A stretch of DNA of 64,000 nucleotides from Hylemonella sp. (GCF_027532185.1 NZ_JAPZSV010000003.1:744001-808000); one strand, 5' to 3'. Counted from the stretch's first letter, positions 27,825 to 36,860 are shown. Numbers and translations are program-made. The notes: generated by a model from the letters alone, not told the origin.

Positions 27825-28654
27825 TGAGCGAGGAACTGAACAAGGACAAAGCGGCACCGACGGCCGTCCCCCTCAAGCCCCTGGGCAAGGTCCTGGCCAT
27901 CACCAGTGGCAAGGGCGGCGTGGGCAAGACCTTTGTGTCGGCCAACCTGGCCGCTGCGCTGGCGCGCCGCGGCCTGCGCGTGCTGGTGCTCGATGCCGAC
28001 CTCGGCCTGGCCAACCTCGACGTGGTGCTCAACCTCTACCCCAAGACCACGCTGCACGACGTCTTCACCGGCAAGGCCAAGCTGGAAGACGCCATCATCA
28101 AGGCGCCGGGCGGCTTCTCGGTGCTGCTCGCGGGTTCGGGCATGGTCGAGTACTCGCGTCTCACGCCCGAAGTGCGCGACGAATTCCTGCGCGTGATGGA
28201 AAGCCTGGTGCCGCGCTTCGACGTCGTGCTGCTGGACACCGGCGCCGGTATCTCCGACGTGGTGCTGTTCGCGGTCTCACTGGCCTCCGAGGTGCTGCTC
28301 GTGGTCACGCCCGAGCCGACTTCGCTGACCGACGCCTACGCCACCATCAAGGTGCTCGTGGGCCAGCAAAAGCGCCAGAACATCCGCATGATCGTCAACC
28401 AGACCGCCCGCCCCGGCGACGGCCGCGCCATCACCGTGCAGCTGCAGCAGGTGGTGGACCGCTTCGTGCCGGGCGAGCCTGGCAAGCCGGTGAAGCTGGT
28501 GCACGTGGGCGACATCCCGGTCGATCCATCGGTGCGTCAGGCCATCATGCGCCGTCAGCTGCTGATGCAGGTCACACCGGGCTGCCCTGCCGGCCTGGCC
28601 CTGGTACAGCTGGCGGGCAAGATCGAGGACACGGTCATCCCCAAAAACGGCTGA
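27824..28654 (+). CDS. MinD/ParA-family (FlhG-like) ATPase
   Basis: A 276-residue P-loop ATPase with the deviant Walker A SGKGGVGKTFVSANLAA, VLDADLGLANLDVVLN and the LDTGAGIS switch. MinD/FlhG proteins position cellular structures through membrane-linked ATP cycles. The DQAxxLR N-terminal motif of classical FlhG is absent, no clear C-terminal amphipathic membrane helix is visible, and there are no min or flagellar genes nearby, so the cargo is unknown. It is coupled to the GGDEF gene (TGATG, 1-base overlap), tying it to c-di-GMP signalling. Confidence 0.85.
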   Translation: MSEELNKDKAAPTAVPLKPLGKVLAITSGKGGVGKTFVSANLAAALARRGLRVLVLDADLGLANLDVVLNLYPKTTLHDVFTGKAKLEDAIIKAPGGFSVLLAGSGMVEYSRLTPEVRDEFLRVMESLVPRFDVVLLDTGAGISDVVLFAVSLASEVLLVVTPEPTSLTDAYATIKVLVGQQKRQNIRMIVNQTARPGDGRAITVQLQQVVDRFVPGEPGKPVKLVHVGDIPVDPSVRQAIMRRQLLMQVTPGCPAGLALVQLAGKIEDTVIPKNG

Positions 28655-28672
28655 GGCGGCCAGAGCCGCCTC
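28653..28672. terminator. Stem-loop between convergent genes
   Basis: GAGGCGGC-CAGA-GCCGCCTC begins within the stop codon of the MinD-like gene and lies 28 bases from the BLUF gene end. An 8-pair perfect stem but no T-run, so it is only a possible bidirectional transcript end. Confidence 0.4.
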
Positions 28673-28699
28673 CATCGCTGACCTCCCCGGCGGGGGCCG

Positions 28700-29122
28700 T
28701 CAACTCCGACCGATGATCGAGGCTGTCGCCATCAGCTCTTCGAGCAGGGCCAGCGACACCTTGCCCGACACCGCATAGGGATCAAGCTCGGGCTTCTCGG
28801 AGTACTTCAACACGATGGACGTGTTGATGCGCGCCAGATTGACCTGGCCCATGGTCCAGCCGCCAAAACGTCGTTCCGTGACTTCCTCGTAATGCAGCAG
28901 CACCACGTCCTTGTGGCGTGGATCACGCTGAATGTGGCCGTACAGGTCGCTGACCGGACTGCGCCCGCCCTCGATGGCCTGCAGGAAGATGCCGCCGCCA
29001 TAGCAGAGGATGCCGGTGATGCCGCAGGTCGGGTTGTACTGGCGCGACTGGGTGAGGATGTTTTCAATGGCCGCCGGGCTGGCGTCGACGGCGCGGCTGG
29101 CGTAAAGGAGACGGACCAACAT
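28700..29122 (-). CDS. Short BLUF-domain blue-light sensor
   Basis: A 140-residue protein that is essentially one BLUF domain, the FAD-binding blue-light photoreceptor. The flavin-contact residues are present: Tyr in VRLLYASRA near residue 7, Asn in QYNPTCG, Gln in FLQAIEGG and Trp in GGWTMGQ. There is no fused output domain, so it must signal by protein contact. It starts 2 bases after the folE stop and must be co-translated with folE. The frame is open upstream over folE on the same strand, but that part is out of frame with folE and not coding. Confidence 0.9.
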   Translation of the reverse strand: MLVRLLYASRAVDASPAAIENILTQSRQYNPTCGITGILCYGGGIFLQAIEGGRSPVSDLYGHIQRDPRHKDVVLLHYEEVTERRFGGWTMGQVNLARINTSIVLKYSEKPELDPYAVSGKVSLALLEELMATASIIGRS

Positions 29123-29124
29123 GT

Positions 29125-29853
29125 TCAGGACCTTTGAGGAATCAGCGACAGGAATTCGCGGCGCAGCGTCGGGTCCTTGAGGAACACACCGCGCATGACC
29201 GAGTTGATCATCTTGCTGTCCATGTCCTTGACTCCGCGCCAGGCCATGCAGTAGTGGCTGGCCTCCATGACGATGGCCAGGCCGTCGGGCTGGGTCTTTT
29301 CCTGGATCAGGTCGGCCAGCTGCACCACGGCCTCTTCCTGGATCTGGGGCCGGCCCATGATCCATTCGGCCAGGCGCGCGTATTTGGACAGGCCGATCAC
29401 ATTGGTGTGCTCGTTGGGCATGACGCCGATCCAGATCTTGCCGATCACCGGGCAGAAGTGGTGGGAGCAGGCACTGCGCACCGTGATCGGGCCGACGATC
29501 ATGAGCTCGTTGAGATGCTCGGCGTTGGGGAACTCGGTGATGCTCGGACCCTGCACATAGCGGCCCTTGAATACCTCGTTGACATACATCTTGGCCACAC
29601 GACGTGCGGTATTGGCCGTGTTGTGGTCGTTCTCGGTATCGATGACCAAGCTGTCGAGCACCTGCCGCATGCCCTGTTCGACCTCGTCGAGCAGCTTTTC
29701 CAGTTCACCGGGTTCGATGAACTCGGCGATGTTGTCGTTGGCATAGAAACGGCGCCGCGCAGCCTGCAGCCGCTCCCGGATCTTCACGGAGACCGGCGTG
29801 CCTTCGTTGGCGGCATCCGTCGGGGTCATGGGGCTCAGGCTCTTCTTCAGCAT
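29125..29853 (-). CDS. folE: GTP cyclohydrolase I
   Basis: Converts GTP to 7,8-dihydroneopterin triphosphate, the first step to folate and pterins. The 242-residue enzyme carries the zinc ligands in SACSHHFCPV and in SHYCMAWRG, plus GLSKYARL and the C-terminal MRGVFLKDPTLRREFL. The N-terminus is uncertain: ATG 29853 (MLKKSLSPM) or ATG 29829 (MTPTDAANEG). nudB, the next step of the pathway, lies three genes upstream in the same direction, and a BLUF sensor follows directly. Confidence 0.95.
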   Translation of the reverse strand: MLKKSLSPMTPTDAANEGTPVSVKIRERLQAARRRFYANDNIAEFIEPGELEKLLDEVEQGMRQVLDSLVIDTENDHNTANTARRVAKMYVNEVFKGRYVQGPSITEFPNAEHLNELMIVGPITVRSACSHHFCPVIGKIWIGVMPNEHTNVIGLSKYARLAEWIMGRPQIQEEAVVQLADLIQEKTQPDGLAIVMEASHYCMAWRGVKDMDSKMINSVMRGVFLKDPTLRREFLSLIPQRS

Positions 29854-29931
29854 GACGCTATGGTAACAGCGAATCCAATACCCCCATACTTGGCTCAGAG
29901 TCAATCCCGGCAAGCCATCAAAGCTATCAAA

Positions 29932-31155
29932 TCAATAGCGTCGCCCGATCAGGAACAGCGCGAGGCGCAGCGCACCGAAAGCCAGCCGGTCCAGCAGGCG
30001 CTGCTGCCAGGGCCGGTGCGCATATTCCTGAGGATCAATGCGCCGACCTTCGTGGTCCATGGCACGGATCAGACGGGCGCGCAGCTGCTGGGCAAAAGCC
30101 GCATCCTCGATCACCACATTGGCCTCGCGTGCGAGCAGCAGACTCAGCGGATCAAGGTTGGACGAGCCCACCGTGGCCCAGCGCCCGTCGATCACGGCCA
30201 CCTTGGCATGCAGGAAGCTCGGCGAGTATTCGTGGATCTCCACGCCGGCCCGCAACAGCGGCGCGTAGACCGGCCGAACGGCATGGAACTGCATGAAGTA
30301 CTCGTAACGCCCCTGCAACAGCAGGCGCACGCGCACCCCACGCTGTGCCGCCAGCGCCAGGGCCCGGCGCAGCTTGCGCCCGGGCAGGAAATAGGCGTTG
30401 GCAATCACGATTTCCTCACGGGCCTCGGCGATGGCCTTGCGGTAGGCCTTCTCGATGCGGGTGCGGTGGCGCAGGTTGTCGCGCAGCAGCAGGGCCGCGC
30501 GCATCCCCGCGGGACGGCCCGCCGCCGGTGGCGTGCCGTGCGGAGCGTCGAGTTGCTGGCGCTCCTGCTCGAGCATGCGCCAAGCGGTGATCCAGTCGGC
30601 CTCGCGAGCCTTGCGGCCGGCCTGCACGCGCCACCAGAACTGCACCATGACCTCGTGCACCTCACGCACCAGCGGCCCAGTGACGCGCACGGCAAAGTCC
30701 AGCCGGGGTGCCGTCAGCACGCCATGGTTGGGGTCGTACCAGTCATCCAGCACATTGATGCCGCCGCAGAAGGCCACGCGGCCGTCGACCACGCAGAGCT
30801 TGCGGTGCAGGCGGCGCCAGCGGCTAGGGATCAACAGGCCCAGCCGGCCCAGGGGCTGGAAGATGCGCCACTGCACACCCGCAGCGTCCAGGCGCTGCGC
30901 CCAGTCGGCCGGCAGCGTCGGCGTGCCCACACCATCCATCACGAGATGGACAGCCACGCCGCGCCGCGCGGCTTGGGCCAGCACGTCCACCATCTGCTCG
31001 CCGGCGGAGTCAGCCGCGAAGATATAGGTTTCGATCCGTACTTCCCGTGCACTGCGCGCGATGGCCTCGACCAGCGCCGGGAACAGCTCTTCCCAGCCTT
31101 GCAGCAGATGCACATGGTGCCCCGCTTGCATGGAAGGCAGGCGCCGGTCCCTCAT
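29932..31155 (-). CDS. clsB: Cardiolipin synthase B (ClsB/YbhO type)
   Basis: A 407-residue phospholipase-D-superfamily enzyme that condenses phosphatidylglycerol or phosphatidylethanolamine to cardiolipin. Two HKD motifs are intact: HRKLCVVDGRVAFCGGIN in the first half and HAKVAVIDGRWATVGSSN in the second. The C-terminus has a hydrophobic LRLALFLIG. The ATG overlaps the stop of the EEP gene by 4 bases, matching the E. coli ybhP-ybhO pairing. The ATG at 31155 is chosen for this overlap rather than further upstream. Confidence 0.93.
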   Translation of the reverse strand: MRDRRLPSMQAGHHVHLLQGWEELFPALVEAIARSAREVRIETYIFAADSAGEQMVDVLAQAARRGVAVHLVMDGVGTPTLPADWAQRLDAAGVQWRIFQPLGRLGLLIPSRWRRLHRKLCVVDGRVAFCGGINVLDDWYDPNHGVLTAPRLDFAVRVTGPLVREVHEVMVQFWWRVQAGRKAREADWITAWRMLEQERQQLDAPHGTPPAAGRPAGMRAALLLRDNLRHRTRIEKAYRKAIAEAREEIVIANAYFLPGRKLRRALALAAQRGVRVRLLLQGRYEYFMQFHAVRPVYAPLLRAGVEIHEYSPSFLHAKVAVIDGRWATVGSSNLDPLSLLLAREANVVIEDAAFAQQLRARLIRAMDHEGRRIDPQEYAHRPWQQRLLDRLAFGALRLALFLIGRRY

Positions 31156-31886
31156 GCCGGCAGGCCGAATTCGGCGATCAGGGGCAGGTGGTCCGACATG
31201 CGCCACCAGACGCGGCCGCGCGGAACCTCCACGCGCAGGGGCTGCAGGCCGCGGGCGTAGACGTAGTCCAGCTGCACCAGGGGCAGGCGGGACGGAAACG
31301 TCGGGTGCCGGGCCGGGCGGAAGGTCTGCAAGCCCATGGCCGTGAAATGCCGATGCACCCGTTCGCCCCAGTCGTTGAAATCGCCCGCCACGATCAGCGG
31401 TGCATCGGCCGGGACCTCGCGGGCGATATAGCGGTCCAGCTGGGCCGCCTGCCGCTCGCGGCTGGCCCGGATCAGACCCAGGTGCACCACGATCACGTGC
31501 AGGGCCCGGCCATCGATGACCACCTCACTGTGCAGCAGGCCGCGCTGCTCGAAGCGGTGATCCGACATGTCCTCGTGCTGATGCGCCAGTACCGGCCAGC
31601 GCGAGAGCATGGCGTTACCGTGCTCGCCGTGACGCGTGTAGGCATTGGTGCGGTAGACCGCCTCGTAGCCCTCGGGCGCCAGGAAGTCGGCCTGCGGCAT
31701 CTCGGGCCAGCGGCTGAAGTACTCCTCTTCACGCCGGTGCAGCTTGCGCACCTCCTGCAAACAGATGATGTCGGCATCGAGCTGTTCCACGGCGAGGCCA
31801 AGGTTGTGGATCTCCAATCGCCGGCGCGGCCCCAGGCCCTGCACGCCCTTGTGAATGTTGTAGGTGGCGACACGCAGGGTCTGCAT
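31152..31886 (-). CDS. Endonuclease/exonuclease/phosphatase-family hydrolase (YbhP type)
   Basis: A 244-residue EEP-fold metal-dependent hydrolase. The fold's catalytic landmarks are visible: VATYNIHKG, DIICLQEVRKLHR with the metal Glu, VVHLGLI, VAGDFNDW and the C-terminal SDHLPLIAEF. The substrate is unknown; linkage to clsB suggests a lipid phosphodiester or phosphate ester, by inference. nudB lies 6 bases upstream on the same strand. Confidence 0.9.
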   Translation of the reverse strand: MQTLRVATYNIHKGVQGLGPRRRLEIHNLGLAVEQLDADIICLQEVRKLHRREEEYFSRWPEMPQADFLAPEGYEAVYRTNAYTRHGEHGNAMLSRWPVLAHQHEDMSDHRFEQRGLLHSEVVIDGRALHVIVVHLGLIRASRERQAAQLDRYIAREVPADAPLIVAGDFNDWGERVHRHFTAMGLQTFRPARHPTFPSRLPLVQLDYVYARGLQPLRVEVPRGRVWWRMSDHLPLIAEFGLPA

Positions 31887-31892
31887 GGGGTC

Positions 31893-32366
31893 TCAGTTCA
31901 GCGCAGGAGCTGTGGCGAAGCGTGGCAGCAGGAGGCAGGCCTCGGCGTTGCTGGGCGAGAAGCAGCGCTCGGCCGCCTCACGCCAGGGCAGCCAGCAGCT
32001 GGCGGTGTGCTCGCGCGGGCTCAGTGTGACGGGGGTGCCGGCCGGCACGCTGAGGCTGAACAGGTGCTCGGTGTTGTGGGTCACGCCGGGCGCATAGCGC
32101 CAGCGCCACCGGGGATAGATCTCGTAGACGTTTTCCAGACCCCAGTCGACCAGACGATGGCCCGGGGCTCGCACATCGATGCCGGTCTCCTCCAGGACCT
32201 CCCGCGCCGCCGTGCTCTCGTAGGACTCGTCCGGATGGTCCTTGGAGCCGGTGACCGACTGCCAATACTCGTCGGCATCGGCGCGGCGGATCAGCAGTAC
32301 ATCGAGCGCCGGGGTGTGGATCACCACCAGCACGGATTGCGGGATCTTGTAAGGGGCAGCGTCCAT
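31893..32366 (-). CDS. nudB: Dihydroneopterin triphosphate diphosphatase
   Basis: A 157-residue Nudix hydrolase that removes pyrophosphate from the folE product. The Nudix box lies at GSKDHPDE...REVLEETGI, with one extra residue between the first Gly and Glu compared with the strict GX5E pattern. The ATG 32366 (MDAAPYKIP) is preferred over an in-frame TTG two codons upstream. The start sits only 4 bases from the aspS terminator stem, leaving no room for a Shine-Dalgarno sequence. It lies directly after aspS, as in many proteobacteria. Confidence 0.92.
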   Translation of the reverse strand: MDAAPYKIPQSVLVVIHTPALDVLLIRRADADEYWQSVTGSKDHPDESYESTAAREVLEETGIDVRAPGHRLVDWGLENVYEIYPRWRWRYAPGVTHNTEHLFSLSVPAGTPVTLSPREHTASCWLPWREAAERCFSPSNAEACLLLPRFATAPALN

Positions 32367-32370
32367 GTAC

Positions 32371-32397
32371 AAAGGGCGCCCCTGCAGGGCGCCCTTT
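32371..32397 (-). terminator. Perfect stem-loop between aspS and the nudB start
   Basis: AAAGGGCGCCC-5-GGGCGCCCTTT, an 11-pair perfect stem with a 5-base loop. On the minus strand the stem ends in TTTGTA, so it looks like an aspS terminator, but it runs to within 4 bases of the nudB ATG and may also control nudB translation. Confidence 0.7.
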
Positions 32398-32439
32398 GAT
32401 TCTGCCTCAAGCCCGGGTGGAGCCTGGAGCGGCCTGCGC

Positions 32440-34233
32440 TCAGGCCGGTTGCGGGTTGCGCAGCTTGATGTGCAGCTCGCGCAGCTGCTTCTCGTCCACC
32501 GGGCTAGGCGCCTGCGTGAGCAGGCACTGGGCGCGCTGGGTCTTGGGGAAGGCGATCACGTCGCGGATCGACTCGGCGCCCGTCATCAGCGTCACGATGC
32601 GGTCCAGGCCGAAAGCCAAGCCGCCGTGCGGCGGGGCGCCGTACTGCAGCGCGTCGAGCAGGAAGCCGAACTTGAGCTGGGCCTCCTCGGGCGTGATCTT
32701 GAGCGCGTCGAAGACCTTCTGCTGCACGTCGGCGCGGTGGATACGCACGGAGCCGCCGCCGATCTCCCAGCCGTTGAGCACCATGTCATAGCCCTTGGCA
32801 ATGCACTTCTCGGGGTCGGTGGCCATCCAGTCCTCGTGCCCGTCCTTCGGCGCCGTGAAGGGATGGTGCACGGCGGTGTAGCGCTGGGCTTCCTCGTCGA
32901 ACTCGAACATGGGAAAGTCCACCACCCACATCGGCGCCCAACGGCTCTCGAACAGGCCGTTCTTCTTGCCGAACTCGCTGTGGCCGATCTTGATACGCAG
33001 CGCGCCGATGGCGTCGTTGACGATCTTAGCCTTGTCGGCGCCGAAGAAGATCAGGTCGCCATCCTGGGCGCCTGTGCGCTTGAGGATCTCGGCGATGGCC
33101 GCGTCGTGCAGGTTCTTGACGATGGGCGACTGCAGGCCGTCACGGCCCTTGGCCACTTCGTTGACCTTGATCCAGGCCAAACCCTTGGCACCGTAGATCT
33201 TGACGAACTCGGTGTAGGCGTCGATCTCGCCACGGCTCATCTCGCCGCCGCGCGGCACGCGCAGGGCCACCACACGGCCACCCTTCATGGTGGCAGGGGT
33301 GGAGAAGACCTTGAAGTCCACATCGGCCATGACGTCGGTGAGTTCGGTGAACTCAAGCTTGACGCGCAGGTCGGGCTTGTCCGAGCCATAGCGGTGCATG
33401 GCCTCGGCGTAGGCCATGACCGGGAATTCGCCCAGATCCACGCCAAGCACGTTCTGGAACACGCTCTTGATCATGCCCTGGAACATGTCGCGGATGTCCT
33501 GCTCGGTCAGGAAAGAGGTCTCGATATCGATCTGCGTGAACTCCGGCTGGCGGTCGGCGCGCAGGTCCTCGTCACGGAAGCACTTGGTGATCTGGTAGTA
33601 GCGGTCGAAACCGGCCACCATGAGCAGCTGCTTGAAGAGCTGGGGCGACTGCGGCAGCGCGAAGAACTGGCCGTCGTGCACGCGGCTGGGCACGAGGTAG
33701 TCGCGTGCGCCCTCGGGCGTGCTCTTGGTGAGCATGGGCGTCTCGATGTCCACGAATCCGTTGGCATCGAGGAACTTGCGTACCTCCATGGCCACCTTGT
33801 AGCGCAGCATCAGGTTGTTCTGCATGTAAGGACGGCGCAGGTCCAGCACGCGGTGTGTGAGTCGCGTGGTCTCGGAGAGGTTGTCCTCGTCGAGCTGGAA
33901 GGGCGGCGTGACCGAAGGATTGAGCACCGTCAGTTCATGGCACAGCACCTCGATCTTGCCGCTCTTGAGGCTGTCGTTGGTGGTGCCGGCCGGACGCGCG
34001 CGCACCAGGCCCTTGACCTGGATGCAGAACTCGTTGCGCAGGTCCTCGGCGGCCTTGAACATCTCGGGGCGATCGGGGTCGCAGACCACCTGCACATAGC
34101 CTTCGCGGTCGCGCAGGTCGACGAAGATCACGCCACCGTGGTCGCGCCGGCGGTTGACCCAGCCGCACAGGGTGACGGTTTGACCCAGCAGGGCCTCGGT
34201 CACGAGACCGCAGTAGTGGGAACGCATGGCCAT
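32440..34233 (-). CDS. aspS: Aspartyl-tRNA synthetase
   Basis: Class IIb synthetase charging tRNA-Asp. The 597-residue bacterial-length protein has the N-terminal OB anticodon-binding domain ([22 protein letters not shown] in segments), motif 2 ([21 protein letters not shown] in segments), the GAD insertion domain in the middle and motif 3 ([15 protein letters not shown]). Whether it is discriminating or also charges tRNA-Asn cannot be decided by eye. It lies 13 bases after the DUF502 gene and is followed by a strong stem-loop. Confidence 0.97.
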   Translation of the reverse strand: MAMRSHYCGLVTEALLGQTVTLCGWVNRRRDHGGVIFVDLRDREGYVQVVCDPDRPEMFKAAEDLRNEFCIQVKGLVRARPAGTTNDSLKSGKIEVLCHELTVLNPSVTPPFQLDEDNLSETTRLTHRVLDLRRPYMQNNLMLRYKVAMEVRKFLDANGFVDIETPMLTKSTPEGARDYLVPSRVHDGQFFALPQSPQLFKQLLMVAGFDRYYQITKCFRDEDLRADRQPEFTQIDIETSFLTEQDIRDMFQGMIKSVFQNVLGVDLGEFPVMAYAEAMHRYGSDKPDLRVKLEFTELTDVMADVDFKVFSTPATMKGGRVVALRVPRGGEMSRGEIDAYTEFVKIYGAKGLAWIKVNEVAKGRDGLQSPIVKNLHDAAIAEILKRTGAQDGDLIFFGADKAKIVNDAIGALRIKIGHSEFGKKNGLFESRWAPMWVVDFPMFEFDEEAQRYTAVHHPFTAPKDGHEDWMATDPEKCIAKGYDMVLNGWEIGGGSVRIHRADVQQKVFDALKITPEEAQLKFGFLLDALQYGAPPHGGLAFGLDRIVTLMTGAESIRDVIAFPKTQRAQCLLTQAPSPVDEKQLRELHIKLRNPQPA

Positions 34234-34246
34234 AAGGCTTTCTCTT

Positions 34247-34897
34247 TCAGGGTAAGGCAGCCGGCTCTTGCGCAGCCGGCTTCATATGCGGGTTCTTCGG
34301 CCCGCCGGGGACGATGACGCCCATGGAAATCACATAGGTCAGCGCCTCGTCCACGCTCATCGCGAGCACGATGCAATCGCTTTTCTTGAGCATGACGAAG
34401 TACCCGCCTGTGGGGTTGGGCGTGGTCGGCACGTAGACGCTGAGGTACTCGCCGGGCAGATGGTTCACCAGATCGCCGCCGGGGGTACCCGTGACGAAGG
34501 CGATGGTCCACATGCCCTCACGCGGCCACTGCACGAGCACGGCCTGGCGAAACGCATTGCCCTTTTCGGAAAACAGCGTGTCCGAGACCTGCTTGACACC
34601 GGAGTAGATGGAACGCACCACCGGGATGCGGTGCAGGAGCGCGTGCCACCAGCCCAGCAGGCGGTTGCCGATGTAGTTGGACGTCAGCGCGCCCACGAGC
34701 AACACCACGCCCAGGGCGAAGATCACGCCCAGCCCCGGAATGTGCAGGCCCAGCCAGCGATCCGGCTGCCAGGCCTCGGGCAGGATGTTGAGGGTCTGGT
34801 CCAGGGTGGAGATCACCCACTCGAGCACCCAGACCGTGATGCCCAGCGGAGCGAGCACCAGCAGGCCCGAGAGCAGCCATTTGCGGAATTTGGCCAT
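34247..34897 (-). CDS. DUF502-family inner-membrane protein
   Basis: A 216-residue protein with two membrane segments ([22 protein letters not shown] and [23 protein letters not shown], given here in part) and a soluble C-terminal domain ([26 protein letters not shown]). Family function is unknown. It is packed between fmdB (5-base gap) and aspS (13 bases). The start is ATG 34897 (MAKFRKW); a TTG five codons upstream would overlap the fmdB gene. Confidence 0.85.
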   Translation of the reverse strand: MAKFRKWLLSGLLVLAPLGITVWVLEWVISTLDQTLNILPEAWQPDRWLGLHIPGLGVIFALGVVLLVGALTSNYIGNRLLGWWHALLHRIPVVRSIYSGVKQVSDTLFSEKGNAFRQAVLVQWPREGMWTIAFVTGTPGGDLVNHLPGEYLSVYVPTTPNPTGGYFVMLKKSDCIVLAMSVDEALTYVISMGVIVPGGPKNPHMKPAAQEPAALP

Positions 34898-34902
34898 CGG
34901 CT

Positions 34903-35211
34903 TCAAGCGCAACCGCAGCCCGTGCCGCAGCTGTGACCGGCAGCGGGCGCGGCCGCAGGCGCGGCCTCACTGGTCGTCCCCGGCGCCGAGGCGGCAGCAG
35001 GAGCGGCCGAACCGGAAGCCGCGGAGGCGCCGCCACGGAAGTCGGTCACGTACCAGCCGCTGCCCTTGAGCTGGAAGCCGGCCGCCGTGACCTGTTTGCG
35101 GAAGGTGGGCTGGCCACAGGCCGGGCAGTCGCTCAGCGCGGGGTCGGAAATTTTCTGCAGCACATCCTTGGCGGCGCCGCAGGATTCACATTTGTAGGCG
35201 TAAATAGGCAT
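34903..35211 (-). CDS. FmdB-family zinc-ribbon protein
   Basis: A 102-residue protein starting MPIYAYKCESCG, with a zinc ribbon made by CESC and CPAC, and a low-complexity tail rich in Ala, Ser, Pro and Gly that ends CGTGCGCA with three more cysteines. FmdB proteins are putative regulatory or redox zinc ribbons of unknown function. It heads the tightly spaced fmdB-DUF502-aspS run. The ORF could extend 33 codons upstream, but MPIYAY is the invariant family start. Confidence 0.88.
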   Translation of the reverse strand: MPIYAYKCESCGAAKDVLQKISDPALSDCPACGQPTFRKQVTAAGFQLKGSGWYVTDFRGGASAASGSAAPAAASAPGTTSEAAPAAAPAAGHSCGTGCGCA

Positions 35212-35246
35212 GGCTCGAAGGAGGTGGAGGGTCGAATCAAAGGCAG

Positions 35247-35265
35247 CCCGCCCCTCAGGGGCGGG
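35247..35265 (-). other. GC-rich stem-loop between the symporter and fmdB
   Basis: CCCGCCCC-TCA-GGGGCGGG, 8 perfect pairs. No T-run follows, so it may be a weak terminator for the symporter transcript or a structure in the fmdB leader. Confidence 0.4.
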
Positions 35266-35337
35266 TACCGATGGAAAACCGTCAATTATAGGCGGGGCAC
35301 CCGGAATCAAGTGCCGTCGCCGGCCCGAGCCCAGGCC

Positions 35338-36783
35338 TTACTCGACGCCGGCCAGCTTGTGGTGCCCGGCGTGGCGATTGGCAATGGCCTGCGGGCCAAG
35401 GGAGCCGATCAGCATGCCTGCCAGAGCGGCCAGCACGCCGGCGAGCTGGGCCGGGAATTCCTCGCCGGCCGGGGTGATCAGGAAAATCCCCCACGTCAGG
35501 ATGCCCAGCACGATGGAGAACAGCGCCCCCTGGGTGCTGGCCTTCTTCCAGTACAGGCCGAAGGTCAGCGGGATGAAGGCCCCTACCAGGGTGATCTGGT
35601 AGGCGCCGGACACCATTTCGTAGATCGAGGTGCCCTGCATCTGGATGGCGTAGATCAGCACCAGCACACTGAAGACCAGCACCGTGATGCGCATGGTCTT
35701 GAGCTCCTGCTTGTCACCCATGTGCGGGTTGAACTGGCGCCAGATGTTCTCGACAAAGGTCACGCTGGGCGCCAGCAGGGTCGCCGAGGCGCAGGACTTG
35801 ATGGCCGAGAGCAGCGCGCCGAAGAAGAGCACTTGCATGATGAAGGGCATCTTCTCCATGACCAGGGTGGGCAGCACCTTCTGCGGGTCCTCCTGGATCA
35901 GCTTGTCCGCCTGCTCGGGCATGATGATCAGGGCACTGACCACCAGGAACATGGGCACAAAGGCGAACAGGATATAGAGCGCGCCACCGATCATGGCCCC
36001 GCGCGAGGCCGACTTGACGCTGTCGGCCGACATGACGCGCTGGAACACGTCCTGCTGGGGGATGGAGCCCAGCATCATGGTGATGGCCGCGGCGATGAAG
36101 AAGACGATGTCCTTGAAGGTCGGCTCAGGGAAGAAGGCGAACATGTCGCGGCTGACCGCCAGCGCCACCACCTTGTCGGCCCCACCCACCATGTTGCCGG
36201 CAAACACCGCGAGGATGCTCAGGCCCAGCACCAGGATGATCATCTGGATGAAATCGGTCAGCGCCACCGACCACATGCCGCCAAACAGCGTGTAGGCCAG
36301 CACCGACACCACACCGATCACCATGCCCACCGGAATGCTGATGGTCCCGCCCGACAGCAGGTTGAACACCAGACCCAGGGCCGTGACCTGGGCCGAGACC
36401 CAGCCGAGGTAGCTCAGCATGATGATGAGCGAGCAGACGATCTCCACGCTGCGGCCATAGCGCTCCCGGAAGAAGTCACTGATGGTCAGCAGGGTCATGC
36501 GGTAGAGCTTGGCCGCGAAGAACAGCCCCACCAGGATCAGGCAGGAGCCGGCCCCGAACGGGTCTTCCACCACACTGCCAAGGCCGCCCTCGACGAACTT
36601 GGCCGGGATGCCCAGCACCACCTCGGAGCCGAACCAGGTGGCGAAAGTGGTGGTGACGATCATGAACAGCGGCAGCTTGCGCCCGGCAATGGCGAAATCA
36701 GCCGAGTTCTTGACCCGTTTGGCGGCCCACAGGCCGACCGCAATGGTCACCAGAAGGTAGACGATGACGAGGGTCAGCAGCAC
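35338..36783 (-). CDS. Sodium:solute symporter (SSS family)
   Basis: A 481-residue inner-membrane transporter with about 12-13 hydrophobic helices, showing SSS traits such as ADFAIAGRKLPLF near residue 30, TTFATWFGSEVVLG and FGGMWSVALTDFIQMIILV. The solute (organic acid, amino acid or other) cannot be assigned. The start is GTG 36783 because AAGGAG stands just before it; a GATAAT word lies further upstream. It is followed after about 125 bases by fmdB. Confidence 0.88.
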   Translation of the reverse strand: MLLTLVIVYLLVTIAVGLWAAKRVKNSADFAIAGRKLPLFMIVTTTFATWFGSEVVLGIPAKFVEGGLGSVVEDPFGAGSCLILVGLFFAAKLYRMTLLTISDFFRERYGRSVEIVCSLIIMLSYLGWVSAQVTALGLVFNLLSGGTISIPVGMVIGVVSVLAYTLFGGMWSVALTDFIQMIILVLGLSILAVFAGNMVGGADKVVALAVSRDMFAFFPEPTFKDIVFFIAAAITMMLGSIPQQDVFQRVMSADSVKSASRGAMIGGALYILFAFVPMFLVVSALIIMPEQADKLIQEDPQKVLPTLVMEKMPFIMQVLFFGALLSAIKSCASATLLAPSVTFVENIWRQFNPHMGDKQELKTMRITVLVFSVLVLIYAIQMQGTSIYEMVSGAYQITLVGAFIPLTFGLYWKKASTQGALFSIVLGILTWGIFLITPAGEEFPAQLAGVLAALAGMLIGSLGPQAIANRHAGHHKLAGVE

Positions 36784-36860
36784 CGTGTTCTCCTTGTTGC
36801 TAGTCGTATGCGATGGGCCGAGATTATCCCCAGAACCTGCCTGACGGAACAGTCAAATCC

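Noticed and set aside
29134-31260. A 708-codon plus-strand open frame over folE and clsB.
   Set aside because: Antisense to two genes with intact active sites; no recognisable domain.
32365-34317. A 650-codon plus-strand open frame over aspS.
   Set aside because: Antisense to a full-length aspartyl-tRNA synthetase; composition is that of a shadow.
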